The translations under genes and the position numbers were made by a program. A stretch of DNA of 64,000 nucleotides from an uncultured Saprospiraceae bacterium (GTDB lineage Bacteria; Bacteroidota; Bacteroidia; Chitinophagales; Saprospiraceae), in contig CALGAW010000039.1 in the NCBI GenBank assembly GCA_937959115.1, positions 1 to 64,000 on the forward strand. The letters are read 5' to 3'. The notes beneath the pieces were generated by a model. The model was not told the origin of the DNA. It searched no databases and worked only from the letters and a program-made list of their open reading frames with translations. How positions within the stretch are numbered: position 1 is the first letter of the stretch; each line of letters begins with the position of its first letter. Below are positions 7,529 through 16,820 of the stretch, one piece after another.

Positions 7529-9322
7529 TTAAAAGCAATATTCATTTTCCTCAACGAGTTTTCGAGCAATCACTCTTCTTGATTCCTTTACATTGCAAGG
7601 TGTGTGCTTGGTGTATCGTTTCACGCCCATCAGCATCATTCTCAATTCATCGCCTTCTGCAAATGAAATCAGTGCATCCGTTGCATTTTTGTTGATTCTG
7701 TCTGCTGCATCGTGTAAATGAACATTAAGGATATGCTGTTGAACAGTGCAGTCTTTGCCCATTCCTTTTCTTTTTTCAACGCGGAGTAGGACGGATTCCA
7801 GGGTAAAAATATCAATTAGGATATCTGCAATATTCATCAATATTTCTTGTTCTTCCTTCAAGTTTAGTTTGCCATCCATTTGTTTTTTCACTGCTCCACC
7901 AGCAACGATCAACAATACTTTCTTCAAGTTTTGCAGTACAAATTTATGTTCACCAAATGCTCCTTCTGGTTTAGTAGAAGAAGGCACAGCCATTAACTCT
8001 TTCTGCACAGCCCAAGCAGGTCCAACAATATCAAGATGACCTTTCATTGCTCGTTTAAGAAGCATGTCAACACTAAGTAAACGGTTGATTTCATTTGTGC
8101 CCTCATATATTCTGTTGATTCTTGAATCTCGGTAGGACCTAGCAGCGCCAAACTCTTCAGAGAAGCCTAGTCCACCAAATATCTGTACGGTTTCATCTAC
8201 AGTGTAATCAAGAACCTCAGAACCATATACCTTGAGAATGGCGCATTCTATGGCATACTCTTCAGCAGAAATCAGTTTTGACTCTTCAATGCCTTTGCCT
8301 TGACTCTTTACATGGTTGATTCTGTCTTGCAATAAATTGGAGACTCTGTATTGTGTGGACTCTAGCGCATATGCTCTAATACTTTGCTCAGCGAGCTTGT
8401 ATTGGATAGCACCAAAGTTTGCAATCGGTTGTTTAAACTGTACACGTTCACTAGCGTAATTAACTGCTAGAGCGATACTGTCTTTGCAACCTCCTAGGGA
8501 AAGCGCGCCTAACTTAAATCGGCCAACGTTCAATACATTAAAGGCGATGTGGTGGCCTTTTCCGATGGTGCCGAGTACATTTTCTATTGGGACAGGTGCA
8601 TTTTCAAAGAAAACTTGTCTAGTAGAAGAACCTTTGATTCCCATTTTATCCTCTTCTGCTCCAAGCGTCATTCCTTCGGTATCTCGTTCTATGATGAAAC
8701 CAGTAAACTTGTCTCCGTCAATCTTTGCAAAAACAATAAAGATATCCGCAAAACCTGAGTTACTGATCCACATCTTTTGTCCATTAAGGATGTAGTGTGT
8801 TCCAGCATCGTTAAGCACTGCTTTGGTCTTAGCTGAGAGTGCATCCGAACCAGAGCTTGGTTCTGTGAGGCAGTAGCAGGCTTTAAGTTTCCCTGTGGAG
8901 AGGGCAGGCAAGTACTTTTGCTTTTGTTCTTCAGTACCAAAATATAGTATAGGAAGCATTCCAATACCAGTATGAGCTGCAAAGGTAACACTAAACGACA
9001 GTGCTTTTCCAAGCTCCTCACAGATGACCGTATTCGTATTGGTGTCCATTGCTGTTCCATCATACTTCTCAGGCATATGTGAAGCTAGAAGTCCTAGCTC
9101 TCCTGCTTTTTCAAGCATGGTCGCCGCAATATTGTCTTCTTGTTTTTCTAATTTATGAATGTGTGCTTTGACTTCAGCATCAACGAAATCTTTCGCCATC
9201 TGCTTTACCATCAATTGCTCTTCGTTAAATTCTTCTGGAATAAAGACATCTTGTGCCTTCGATTCTTTAATGACAAATTCACCACCCTTTAATAAAGCGT
9301 TGTTGGTTATTGTTTCCTCCAT
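7529..9322 (-). CDS. Acyl-CoA dehydrogenase, VLCAD-like with C-terminal extension
   Basis: FAD enzyme for the first oxidation of fatty acyl-CoA beta-oxidation. The 597-residue protein has the flavin and substrate signatures CYCLTEPSSGSDA (149-161) and KMWISNSGFAD (183-193). The catalytic base is Glu407 in RIYEGTNEINR. After about residue 425 comes an extra helical domain of roughly 170 residues, as in VLCAD/ACAD9-type enzymes and many Bacteroidota homologues. That domain suggests long-chain substrates and peripheral membrane association. It begins the run leading to hutI and the pseudouridine synthase, and its start is an ATG at 9322. Confidence 0.95.
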   Translation of the reverse strand: MEETITNNALLKGGEFVIKESKAQDVFIPEEFNEEQLMVKQMAKDFVDAEVKAHIHKLEKQEDNIAATMLEKAGELGLLASHMPEKYDGTAMDTNTNTVICEELGKALSFSVTFAAHTGIGMLPILYFGTEEQKQKYLPALSTGKLKACYCLTEPSSGSDALSAKTKAVLNDAGTHYILNGQKMWISNSGFADIFIVFAKIDGDKFTGFIIERDTEGMTLGAEEDKMGIKGSSTRQVFFENAPVPIENVLGTIGKGHHIAFNVLNVGRFKLGALSLGGCKDSIALAVNYASERVQFKQPIANFGAIQYKLAEQSIRAYALESTQYRVSNLLQDRINHVKSQGKGIEESKLISAEEYAIECAILKVYGSEVLDYTVDETVQIFGGLGFSEEFGAARSYRDSRINRIYEGTNEINRLLSVDMLLKRAMKGHLDIVGPAWAVQKELMAVPSSTKPEGAFGEHKFVLQNLKKVLLIVAGGAVKKQMDGKLNLKEEQEILMNIADILIDIFTLESVLLRVEKRKGMGKDCTVQQHILNVHLHDAADRINKNATDALISFAEGDELRMMLMGVKRYTKHTPCNVKESRRVIARKLVEENEYCF

Positions 9323-9601
9323 TGTATTTGGTTATGTGTACGTATGACGCGAAATTAAGTAAAAAACAGGTATTCCGTATTTATTTACCTAGTTAATACG
9401 TTTAGAGCACGGTATTGTTCATTTTTGGGGCAGGGAAGACGGAAGTAGTGTTGTACTTTTCTTCTATGAATTCCTTATGTCGTTAACTTTTTGTTAAGAA
9501 GTGCAATTATCAAATTAATTAACAACTAGCTGATTATAATATAATAATGAATTTATTAAAATAAAAAGTGACAATACTGTTAATTAAAAGTTAACAAAAC
9601 G

Positions 9602-9632
9602 TTAGGAAAAACAAAAATGTTTTCTATATTTG
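9602..9632 (+). promoter_or_regulatory. Bacteroidota-type promoter for a small RNA candidate
   Basis: TTAG (9602-9605), 19 bases, then TATATTTG (9625-9632), an exact TANNTTTG box. No plus-strand gene follows; instead a strong hairpin with a T-run lies 50-95 bases downstream. Confidence 0.45.
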
Positions 9633-9638
9633 TAATGC

Positions 9639-9726
9639 ACTTATTAAATGACTTAACAGATTTTATCTAAACCAAATGAAAAGTTGCGAATTAGGAACTC
9701 CTGTTTCTTTTCGCAATTTTTTTTTG
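9639..9726 (+). ncRNA. Candidate small RNA of about 88 nt
   Basis: Defined only by its bounds: a near-consensus promoter ending at 9632 and an intrinsic terminator at 9684-9726, with no plus-strand gene upstream or downstream to explain either. A possible 20-codon ORF starts at 9676 (MKSCELGTP...) and runs through the terminator, so a leader peptide cannot be excluded. No known RNA family was recognised. Confidence 0.4.
9684..9726 (+). terminator. Intrinsic terminator without an annotated upstream gene
   Basis: TTGCGAA (9684-9690) pairs with TTCGCAA (9710-9716), followed by ten Ts (9717-9726). The flanking gene (acyl-CoA dehydrogenase) runs the other way, so this ends a plus-strand transcript begun in the gap. 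Confidence 0.65.
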
Positions 9727-10070
9727 TAGGACTTTAAGACTGACCATTGTGTGATTCTGTTTTTTTGAATCATTAAGATTCTGGTAAGTGTCTTATTTTT
9801 TAATGAATTAAGAGGGAATAAGGGATTAACCTTGTTAAGATCGTTAAGGTAGCTTTTTGAAAATTCGAATAATGAAACTAGAGCTTTTACTAAATGTGTT
9901 GGTGATTCCTCCACTTTTTAGATTTGTTAGAATCCCACTCTATCTAAATTAATGCCTAGGCAAAAAAACGACTAATTGCCATCTTAACTAATTATAGAGC
10001 AAGTACGTAATCATACGTTAAACGATAACAACCGAAAGAAGTATAAAATCTATTTTCAATCGTACTCCAA
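9727..10070. other. Intergenic region between the sRNA candidate and pdxA
   Basis: AT-rich. A GTG-started minus-strand ORF of 83 codons covers part of it but has no recognisable domain and overlaps the terminator, so it is not called. A short ACGTA/TACGT hairpin lies near 10005-10018. Confidence 0.4.
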
Positions 10071-11171
10071 TTAAGCAACTGGTTTTTCCTCTTCTGCTTC
10101 GAATGGTTTTTCGCTTTCAGGATTTTCTAACGCTTTACCTACTGAGCGTTTGAGTGGATTGGCGTTGCTTTCTTCGTAAATTTCTCGAGCACGTACAATG
10201 TCAATTGCTGTAAACAGCGCCTTGCGAAATGAGTCACCACTTGCCTGTCCTTTTCCTGCGATATCAAAGGCAGTACCGTGATCTGGCGACGTCCGAATAA
10301 AGTCAAGACCTGCAGTATAATTTACGCCATGCCCAAAGGATAATGCCTTGAATGGTATGAGGCCTTGATCATGGTACATTGCTAGTATTCCGTCAAATTT
10401 GGTAAACTGATCTGAACCAAAAAACCCATCAGCAGCGAAGGGACCAAAGACTAATTGTCCTTTGTCTTTTGCTCCTAAAACAGCAGGGATAATCACTGAA
10501 TCTTCTTCAGTACCAATCACACCAGCATCACTTGCATGAGGATTTAGTGCAAGCACTGCAATCTTAGGTTTGCCGATGCAAAAATCTTTTTGAAGGGTTG
10601 CTTCTAGAAGATTGATCTTCGTCTGAATCAACTCTTTTGTAATGGTTTCCACCACGTCATTAAGGGCAACATGATTGGTGATCAGACCAACTCTTAGGTC
10701 GTCATTGACCATTAGCATTAAGCTTTGGTCTTTGCCACTTTCTTCCGTCAAGTATTCTGTATGTCCTGGAAATTCGAATCCAGACAACTGCATTGCTTTT
10801 TTATTGATTGGAGCAGTTACTAAGCCGTCAATGACGCCTTTCTTTAGATCTACTAGGGCAGCATCAAGGGATTTGAATGCATATTCTCCTCCAGCAACGT
10901 CTAGTTCACCCACCTTGATGTTTACACTTTCTTCCCAAACATTTACTACAGTAACGATATCTTCCTTCAAGCGTTCAGCTGAACGTTGGTGATGAAACTT
11001 AAATTCATCTAGCTTGAGCATTTCTTTATGGTGGATGACGACTTTAGATGATCCATAAATGATAGGATAACACATGGAGGTCACTCGCTTATCCATCAAT
11101 CCTTTCATGATGACTTCCAATCCAATCCCGTTTACATCACCTATACTTATACCTATTTTTGGCTTCTTCAT
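10071..11171 (-). CDS. pdxA: 4-hydroxythreonine-4-phosphate dehydrogenase
   Basis: NAD-dependent enzyme of the DXP-dependent pyridoxal phosphate pathway. Metal ligands match the family: His167 (ITNHVAL), His212 (LNPHASD) and His267 (MYHDQGL). The N-terminus PKIGISIGDVNGIGLEV and the stretch NYTAGLDFIRTSPDHGTAFD are characteristic. It is 366 residues, with an added acidic C-terminal tail (about 345-366, ending EEEKPVA) beyond the usual end. It lies 22 bases downstream of the leucyl aminopeptidase gene in the same direction, so the two are probably co-transcribed. Confidence 0.96.
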   Translation of the reverse strand: MKKPKIGISIGDVNGIGLEVIMKGLMDKRVTSMCYPIIYGSSKVVIHHKEMLKLDEFKFHHQRSAERLKEDIVTVVNVWEESVNIKVGELDVAGGEYAFKSLDAALVDLKKGVIDGLVTAPINKKAMQLSGFEFPGHTEYLTEESGKDQSLMLMVNDDLRVGLITNHVALNDVVETITKELIQTKINLLEATLQKDFCIGKPKIAVLALNPHASDAGVIGTEEDSVIIPAVLGAKDKGQLVFGPFAADGFFGSDQFTKFDGILAMYHDQGLIPFKALSFGHGVNYTAGLDFIRTSPDHGTAFDIAGKGQASGDSFRKALFTAIDIVRAREIYEESNANPLKRSVGKALENPESEKPFEAEEEKPVA

Positions 11172-11193
11172 TGTCTATAGCACTTTTGGAACA

Positions 11194-12627
11194 TTAATAA
11201 TTTGAGATAAAATCGAAGATGAGTCGAACGCCGATTCCCGTTCCATTTTTACCTCGATACGAATCTGCGGTGTGCATAAAAGATGGTCCTGCTACATCAA
11301 GGTGCAACCAAGGGTAATCTGTAAAATGCTGCAGAAATTTTCCTGCTGTAATAGCGCCCGCTACTGGTCCGCCTACGTTTTTGAGATCCGCGATATCTGA
11401 TTTTAGCATTTCGCCGTACTCATCCCACAATGGGAATTCTACAAGGCGTTCGTGAACAGTATAACCGCTCTGTTCAAGCTTGTTTTTTGTTTCTTTATCA
11501 GAATTCCCCATATAGACAATGCCTAATGACCCAACTGCTCTAGCTGCGGAGCCTGTCAATGTAGCAAAGTCAATGACTAATTCTGGTTTTAGTTTTTTTG
11601 CGAAGTGTAGTGCATCTGCCAATATCATTCGGCCTTCAGCATCTGTGTTGAGCACTTCTACGTTTGTGCCGCTGTAGGTTGTAACCACATCACCTGGCAC
11701 GTAAGCATTGCCACCAGGGCGATTATCGGTTGCTGGGATTAATGATATTACGTGATAAGGGAGTTTTGCTTTGGCAATGGCATAGATGGAGCAGGAGGCA
11801 ATCGCAGCCCCCGCCATGTCCGATTTCATAAAATCCATTGAGTTGGACGTTGGTTTTAAGCTGAGTCCTCCCGTATCGTATACCACACCTTTTCCTACGA
11901 GAACAATTGGTTTTTTGTTTTTAGGTTTTGCCGGTTTGTATTCCATGATGGTAAATGTCGGTGGATCAACACTACCTTTGTTTACTGAAAGAAGACCACC
12001 CATTTTCAGTGAGGTGATTTTCTTTTTCTTGTACACTTCTACCTTGATGCCGGCGTCCTTGCTGAGTGCGACGAACTCCTCACTGAGTTTTTCTGCTGTT
12101 AAGTACGAGAGTGGCTCATTGACCAATGTTCTGGCTGCGCATGTGGCATCCGTTATTATTTTGAGGGTGTTGAGCTGTTTTTTGTCAAGCGCTGAGCTGT
12201 GCACTTTTATTTTCTTAAGGTTGTTCACTTTTGGTTGTGTATTCTTAAAGTACTTGAGGAACTGATAGTTGCCTAGTACCAAACCTTCTAGTATCTCAAA
12301 GGAGCAATTCTGTTTTGCAAGGTTGACGATAGTGATTTCCTTTATCTGAGAATATTTAAAAAGGTCTAGTAGGTCGTTACCTTCCTTTCGCATGAGCTCT
12401 TTTTGCTTGTTTCCAGCATCAGTCTCATTAATGCTCTGAACAAAAACGGTTCGATTTGCTTGTGGCATTGCAAACTGAGAAGCTCCTTTCTTCTTGGAAT
12501 TGGTAAGCGCGGTGTATTCACTATCTGACAAATAATCTTTACACTTTTGTAAATTCTCTGAATCAGTGATTATTAATAAATTATCATTTTTAGCAACTTT
12601 ACTTGCTCCAGCTAATGTAAGCCCCAT
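11194..12627 (-). CDS. Leucyl aminopeptidase, peptidase family M17
   Basis: Cytosolic two-metal exopeptidase removing N-terminal residues. The C-terminal catalytic domain has the expected ligands and catalytic residues: Lys246 and Asp251 (VGKGVVYDTGG), Lys258, Asp270 (KSDMAGA), and the M17 signature NTDAEGR at 327-333 with Arg333. The N-terminal macro-like domain (1-150) is divergent, as is usual. At 477 residues it has normal length. It is first in a likely operon with pdxA; the 519-base gap upstream presumably holds the promoter. Confidence 0.95.
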   Translation of the reverse strand: MGLTLAGASKVAKNDNLLIITDSENLQKCKDYLSDSEYTALTNSKKKGASQFAMPQANRTVFVQSINETDAGNKQKELMRKEGNDLLDLFKYSQIKEITIVNLAKQNCSFEILEGLVLGNYQFLKYFKNTQPKVNNLKKIKVHSSALDKKQLNTLKIITDATCAARTLVNEPLSYLTAEKLSEEFVALSKDAGIKVEVYKKKKITSLKMGGLLSVNKGSVDPPTFTIMEYKPAKPKNKKPIVLVGKGVVYDTGGLSLKPTSNSMDFMKSDMAGAAIASCSIYAIAKAKLPYHVISLIPATDNRPGGNAYVPGDVVTTYSGTNVEVLNTDAEGRMILADALHFAKKLKPELVIDFATLTGSAARAVGSLGIVYMGNSDKETKNKLEQSGYTVHERLVEFPLWDEYGEMLKSDIADLKNVGGPVAGAITAGKFLQHFTDYPWLHLDVAGPSFMHTADSYRGKNGTGIGVRLIFDFISNY

Positions 12628-13146
12628 AACTCTCCTTTTATTAATGAAATTGCGACCAATTCCAAGTTAATTATTGTCTTGTATAACCTTAAACTTTCTA
12701 AAAGTGTTTAATGCTTCCTCTATAATCTTACAAAGATAGCAAAAGCAAATAACAAATTAAGTGTAATAAAATCTATTATTTAATGAATTTGAGTCAGTAG
12801 ATTAATTTTCAATTGGAGGGTCGTTTTAAGTTGAGTTTTAAGTTAGGAAAGTTGTTTGGTGTTTTGGAGAATACATAGGTGCGAGCTGAGAATCTATCTA
12901 CTTAGGTACATTAGGTGCTTCCTAGATTAGTTTTTAGAAATTTCGTCTTAAGTTGGTTTTACACTTGTGTTTGATGTAGGTTCTAATATGCTGTTCTTCT
13001 TTTGTTTATTGACGTGTAGATATTGGATTTACCATCTTATCAAGGTCGCTTTCAACGCTTAGCAAAAATTTGATCTGAAACATCTTCGGAACAATTAATT
13101 TTATCACCTAAAATAAAATTTCTATTTTACATAAAATTAGATACTT
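12628..13146. other. Intergenic region between divergent genes
   Basis: Separates the leucyl aminopeptidase (minus) from a plus-strand hypothetical gene. It contains a short tandem echo of TTTTAAGTTGAG/TTTTAAGTTAGG near 12820-12850 but no ORF, terminator or clear promoter that I can defend. Confidence 0.4.
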
Positions 13147-13749
13147 ATGTTAGAGTTTTTGTTCGGTAGAAGATATAGACACATTGAACGTCAAATGATT
13201 ATCCTAGGAAATCGACTAGAGATTCCAGCGAAACTTCCTGCTAGTAGAAATAATCCGTTCTCTAAGTACTATCCTAAGATTGAAGGAATACTGATGGATC
13301 GGAAGTTCTCGCTTGAGCTTTATCAGCAAGGAAGCGGCAAGAACAAACGGTATTACACGGAGCTGAACTTCGAACTGGAAAATAAATATGAATACACACT
13401 CACATTGTACAAGGAAAGAATCTGGTCTAAACTTGGAAAGTTAGTTGGGATGCAGGATATAGAAATCGGTGACGCACCGTTCGATAAAAGCTTTATCATC
13501 AAGAGCAATGACGATTATTTTGCAACAGAAGTATTGAAAAACCAAAAGTCTAAAGACTACTTCAGAATGATTCTCAACTCAATGGATGGCTCGTTTATCC
13601 TAGACGGAAACAATCTTAACTATAAACAGCTAGGACTCATTAGAAGTGACCAAGACCGAGTTTTTGTTGAACATTTAATTGAAACAGGACTCGTTTTATG
13701 TATGAGCATGGAGAAATTCGCGTTTGATCGTGACCCAACCCGAATGTGA
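13147..13749 (+). CDS. Conserved hypothetical protein, DUF3137-like
   Basis: A 200-residue soluble protein with no signal peptide or membrane segment. The layout is a short basic N-terminus, a beta-rich middle (YPKIEGILMDRKFSLELYQ, then YYTELNFELENKYEYTLTLYKE) and an alpha/beta end with SNDDYFATEVLKNQKSKDYFRMIL. The pattern recalls DUF3137-type proteins (a strand-rich domain with IEG...R), but I cannot confirm this. It converges on a lipoprotein gene with only 5 bases between the stops. Function unknown. Confidence 0.6.
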   Translation: MLEFLFGRRYRHIERQMIILGNRLEIPAKLPASRNNPFSKYYPKIEGILMDRKFSLELYQQGSGKNKRYYTELNFELENKYEYTLTLYKERIWSKLGKLVGMQDIEIGDAPFDKSFIIKSNDDYFATEVLKNQKSKDYFRMILNSMDGSFILDGNNLNYKQLGLIRSDQDRVFVEHLIETGLVLCMSMEKFAFDRDPTRM

Positions 13750-13754
13750 TTGCG

Positions 13755-14237
13755 CTATGCCTTGTTTTTCTTAAGTTTATTGTCTTTTAGCGTTGCTGTA
13801 AAGGAAATATTCTTAGCACCATTTATTGTAAATTGGTAGTTTCCATTTTTCAGCACCCACTTTCCACTTGCCTTATTCCTAGCATCATTTGGTGCAATTG
13901 TGATAAATTCGAATGTACCGTCATCACTTATAATCAATGCTTCGCGGCCTCTAGAAGGAGGGAAATTGAAGGACTCAGGTCTGTAAACTTCAACGAGGTC
14001 AGTGTCATCTTCGTTGGAGTGAATCCATTTGCCTACAATACTGGATCCCGATTTGTCCGTTTTGGTAGCATCAGGTGTCTTTGTTGTAGTATTTTGTGTG
14101 GTATCTCTAGGTGTATTTTGTTGTGTCGTAGTATCCGTTGTAGGATTCTGAACGGTAGGTTGATTTGTTGTGGTGTTTGCAGGATCGCAACTTGAAAACA
14201 ATAAAACCGTAAAAAAGATAATTAAAAGGTGTCTCAT
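13755..14237 (-). CDS. Lipoprotein with Thr-rich linker and lipocalin-like domain
   Basis: The signal peptide ends in the lipobox LFSSC, with Cys17 as the lipidated residue. A low-complexity Thr/Gln/Asn-rich linker (about 20-65) follows, then a compact domain of about 95 residues beginning SSIVGKWIHSNEDD. The domain has strands DGTFEFITIAPN and GKWVLKNGNYQFTING. A GKW motif followed by repeated beta-strands is typical of the small lipocalin-like domains common in Bacteroidota lipoproteins. It is anchored in the inner or outer membrane; ligand unknown. It converges on the gene ending at 13749. Confidence 0.7.
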   Translation of the reverse strand: MRHLLIIFFTVLLFSSCDPANTTTNQPTVQNPTTDTTTQQNTPRDTTQNTTTKTPDATKTDKSGSSIVGKWIHSNEDDTDLVEVYRPESFNFPPSRGREALIISDDGTFEFITIAPNDARNKASGKWVLKNGNYQFTINGAKNISFTATLKDNKLKKNKA

Positions 14238-14361
14238 AGTGTGCTATATTTAATTTTTCGATGCTAATTAAAGCAATTTATTGAAGTTATTCTAATATTT
14301 AATTGAATATCTGTCAAACGTATTACTGGCTATGTTTAATGATAAACAATTAATGTTGAGT

Positions 14362-14635
14362 CTACTCCGAAAAGTCCATTTTTAAAAAACCAAGCAAAAT
14401 ATTGTTATTATTAAAATGTGGAATGTTGCTTATGTTCATTTTTTTCTTGGCAAAAAAACGAACCAAAAAACCCAAGACCTGTAAACTCGAAAAAATCGTT
14501 GGTTCTCGAATGCTCGAACACTACAGGTCGGCTCGCCCGCTCGGTTGCTTCCTGAGAAGCTGTCAATTTTGCATTAAACATGTTGTTTTGTTGTAATTTG
14601 ATTGGGTCTTAACAAAAAAGAACTTTTCGGAGTAG
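14362..14635. mobile_element. MITE-like non-autonomous element or dispersed repeat
   Basis: A 274-base element bounded by perfect 14-base terminal inverted repeats: CTACTCCGAAAAGT (14362-14375) and ACTTTTCGGAGTAG (14622-14635). The middle (about 14500-14570) is clearly more GC-rich than its surroundings, unlike the flanking AT-rich spacer. A 10-base direct repeat TTTAATGATA lies outside both ends (14335-14344 and 14644-14653), though at unequal distances, so it is only a weak target-duplication candidate. An internal ORF of 64 codons has no domain and is most likely not a gene. No transposase is present. Confidence 0.55.
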
Positions 14636-14760
14636 GCACAATATTTAATGATAGTTATTGATTGATTTAATTGAGCATCTCTCTGCAGTAGAGCAACGTA
14701 TTCACCAACTATGAACAAGAATAGTTAGAATAACACCTTGAATAATATTAATTTTGAGCA

Positions 14761-15672
14761 GTGAATTGTAGATTACCAAAAATAACCGTGCTTATCCTTC
14801 TCCTTCTATTGGTCTTTGGCTGCAGCCAACAACCAGAGGATAAACCAATTCCGACCTATGAGTTTCCTTATCAGCTAAATTTTCCTTCCAAGACACTTTT
14901 GTTGCCTGATTTACTGCAAGAAGTGTCTGGTATTGCGCTGTTGCCTTCTGGTGAATTTGCTTGTGTGCAAGACGAAGAAGGGTTTATTGTGATCTATGAC
15001 ACCACCCTCCAAGAAATAAATAGAACCGTGAAGTTTGGGTCAAAATCAGATTATGAGGACATCGCGGTTAAAGAAAATGATGCTTATGTGTTAGAAAGTG
15101 ATGGCACAATTAGAGCCATCCTAAATTTTGATTCGGAGGGGTACCGACGAGAGAAATATAGATTTCCATTTTCTGGGAATTACAATACAGAAGGACTGTG
15201 TTATGATAAGAAAAATCAGCGATTATTGATTGCTTCTAAGAATGCAGGCAGTATTGAAAACGCAAGATCTGGGCGTCGACAAATCTTTGAATTTAGTTTT
15301 AGAGATAGTAGTTACAACACAGCATCAGTTTTCTCGATTGAGTTTGAAGATGTACGTAGCTATTTTCAGCAAAATGAAGACACAATTGGGTTAAATGCTG
15401 TAGAAGCAAATGGTCCGATGATGATCTTCAAGCCATCTGCCATTCAAATTCATCCGATCTCTAATCATATCTACCTGTTGAGTGCTTACCCACCAATGCT
15501 TGCAGTACTGCATCACAAGACGGGGAAACTACTTTATGTGGAGATGTTACCAACCGACTTACATCCACAGCCTGAAGGGCTTTCATTTAATGCTGAGGGA
15601 GCACTTTGGATTGCTAGTGAAGGGAAAAACCAGAAAGGAAGGATCTGTCGGTTTTGGTTAAAGAAAGATTGA
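14761..15672 (+). CDS. SdiA-regulated-family lipoprotein, beta-propeller-like
   Basis: The protein starts with GTG and has a lipoprotein signal (VLILLLLLVFGC, Cys21), followed by about 280 residues of repeated beta-strands. Segments such as EVSGIALLPSGEFACVQDEEGFIVIYD, SKSDYEDIAVKENDAYVLESDGTIRAI and HPQPEGLSFNAEGALWIASEGK match the SdiA-regulated/phytase-like propeller family. The family's biochemical role is poorly known. A TANNTTTG-like box (TAATTTTG) lies only 4 bases before the GTG, so either the transcript starts further upstream or a later GTG (codon 10) is used. Confidence 0.75.
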   Translation: MNCRLPKITVLILLLLLVFGCSQQPEDKPIPTYEFPYQLNFPSKTLLLPDLLQEVSGIALLPSGEFACVQDEEGFIVIYDTTLQEINRTVKFGSKSDYEDIAVKENDAYVLESDGTIRAILNFDSEGYRREKYRFPFSGNYNTEGLCYDKKNQRLLIASKNAGSIENARSGRRQIFEFSFRDSSYNTASVFSIEFEDVRSYFQQNEDTIGLNAVEANGPMMIFKPSAIQIHPISNHIYLLSAYPPMLAVLHHKTGKLLYVEMLPTDLHPQPEGLSFNAEGALWIASEGKNQKGRICRFWLKKD

Positions 15673-15786
15673 AAATTGAATATAGATACGCCGATAGTAT
15701 TGAAAATGAGACATAGTTCTGCTTACAGGATGCCTACAACCTCCTTGTTCCCTTCAACCCACATTATGCAATAGGAATCAACAATT

Positions 15787-16716
15787 CTAGTCCTTTTCAT
15801 TTAAAAAACCAATCAAGTCCGTATAAGACTTTTCCGTTTCTTCTACATGGGGTAAATGTCCAGTACCTTTATAAATCACTAGTCTACTGTTTTTGATGTC
15901 TTTGTTGAACTGAAATGCATCTTGAACAGGAATAATTCGGTCAAGTGTTCCCCACATAATCAGTGTCTTGTGCTTCACTTTTTTGATTCTTTTCGGGTTT
16001 GTCCTTGTGCTCTGACTAGCAATTTTGAAAAGAGACATCAGGTTGCCTTCTCTATTGATCAAACCGTAATATCGGTTGACTTCATAGTCTGTGATCCGAT
16101 TTTTCTTGCCATAGCTATTGATGAGATACCGTTTCACCAGAAATCTAGGAACACCGTTTTTCAGGATTTTCAAAAACGCTGGTTTCGATGACAATTCAAC
16201 GGTTTTTGGTTTTGTTCGTTTGGTAAAATAACCTGCAGGAGAGATTAATACGAGTCGTTTTACGAGTTCTGGGTGATCTACTGCCATTTCCCAAGCTAGC
16301 CAGCCACCAAAGGAGTTTCCGATTACATGGCATTCTTTGACTTCAAGCATTTTGAGTAAATCAAGAATGTAATGCAAGTAAAATTTCACATCTATTTTAT
16401 CCTTAGAAGGTGCATCTGATAGACCAAAGCCAGGTAGGTCAAGGGTGATGACTCGGTACTTTTTGACCAATTTGTCCACCCAGTCTTGCCAATAATGTAG
16501 GGAAGCTCCAAAACCATGTAAAAATAATATTGGGGTTCCCATCCCTTCATCACGATAGTGAATACGCATGCCTTCTATGTAGAAAAATCGTGACTTATAA
16601 CTGGAATACAGTTCATCTGCATGGTCTTTGCTAATGAGATGGCGGCCCTCAAACCGCTTTGAGGATAGGATTGAATAGCCTAAACTTGATAGTGTTTCAG
16701 AAAGAAACTTCCGCAT
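15787..16716 (-). CDS. Alpha/beta-fold hydrolase
   Basis: The 309-residue protein has the standard fold: oxyanion segment LFLHGFGASLHYW (64-76), nucleophile elbow GNSFGG with Ser135, acid Asp259 (WGTLDRIIP) and base His287 (GTGHLPH). The triad is complete. The arrangement resembles meta-cleavage-product hydrolases and related lactonases/esterases. The first 50 residues before the HGFG motif are longer than usual but contain no clear signal peptide. No neighbouring pathway gene points to a substrate, so only the fold and chemistry class are firm. Confidence 0.88.
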   Translation of the reverse strand: MRKFLSETLSSLGYSILSSKRFEGRHLISKDHADELYSSYKSRFFYIEGMRIHYRDEGMGTPILFLHGFGASLHYWQDWVDKLVKKYRVITLDLPGFGLSDAPSKDKIDVKFYLHYILDLLKMLEVKECHVIGNSFGGWLAWEMAVDHPELVKRLVLISPAGYFTKRTKPKTVELSSKPAFLKILKNGVPRFLVKRYLINSYGKKNRITDYEVNRYYGLINREGNLMSLFKIASQSTRTNPKRIKKVKHKTLIMWGTLDRIIPVQDAFQFNKDIKNSRLVIYKGTGHLPHVEETEKSYTDLIGFLNEKD

Positions 16717-16820
16717 GCATTGGTAGTTTAATCAACAATTATAGAACAATCCTACAAGGAAGGATTAAATTTAAGGTAAAATAAAGGAAATCAGTTAATT
16801 TGCAATGGACTTGATCAATT

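Noticed and set aside
9663-9914. GTG-started minus-strand ORF of 83 codons
   Set aside because: Overlaps the plus-strand terminator, no domain, no supporting promoter or terminator on its own strand.
14402-14596. 64-codon ORF inside the MITE-like element
   Set aside because: Lies wholly within a dispersed-type repeat; basic and Cys-rich translation looks like a chance frame.
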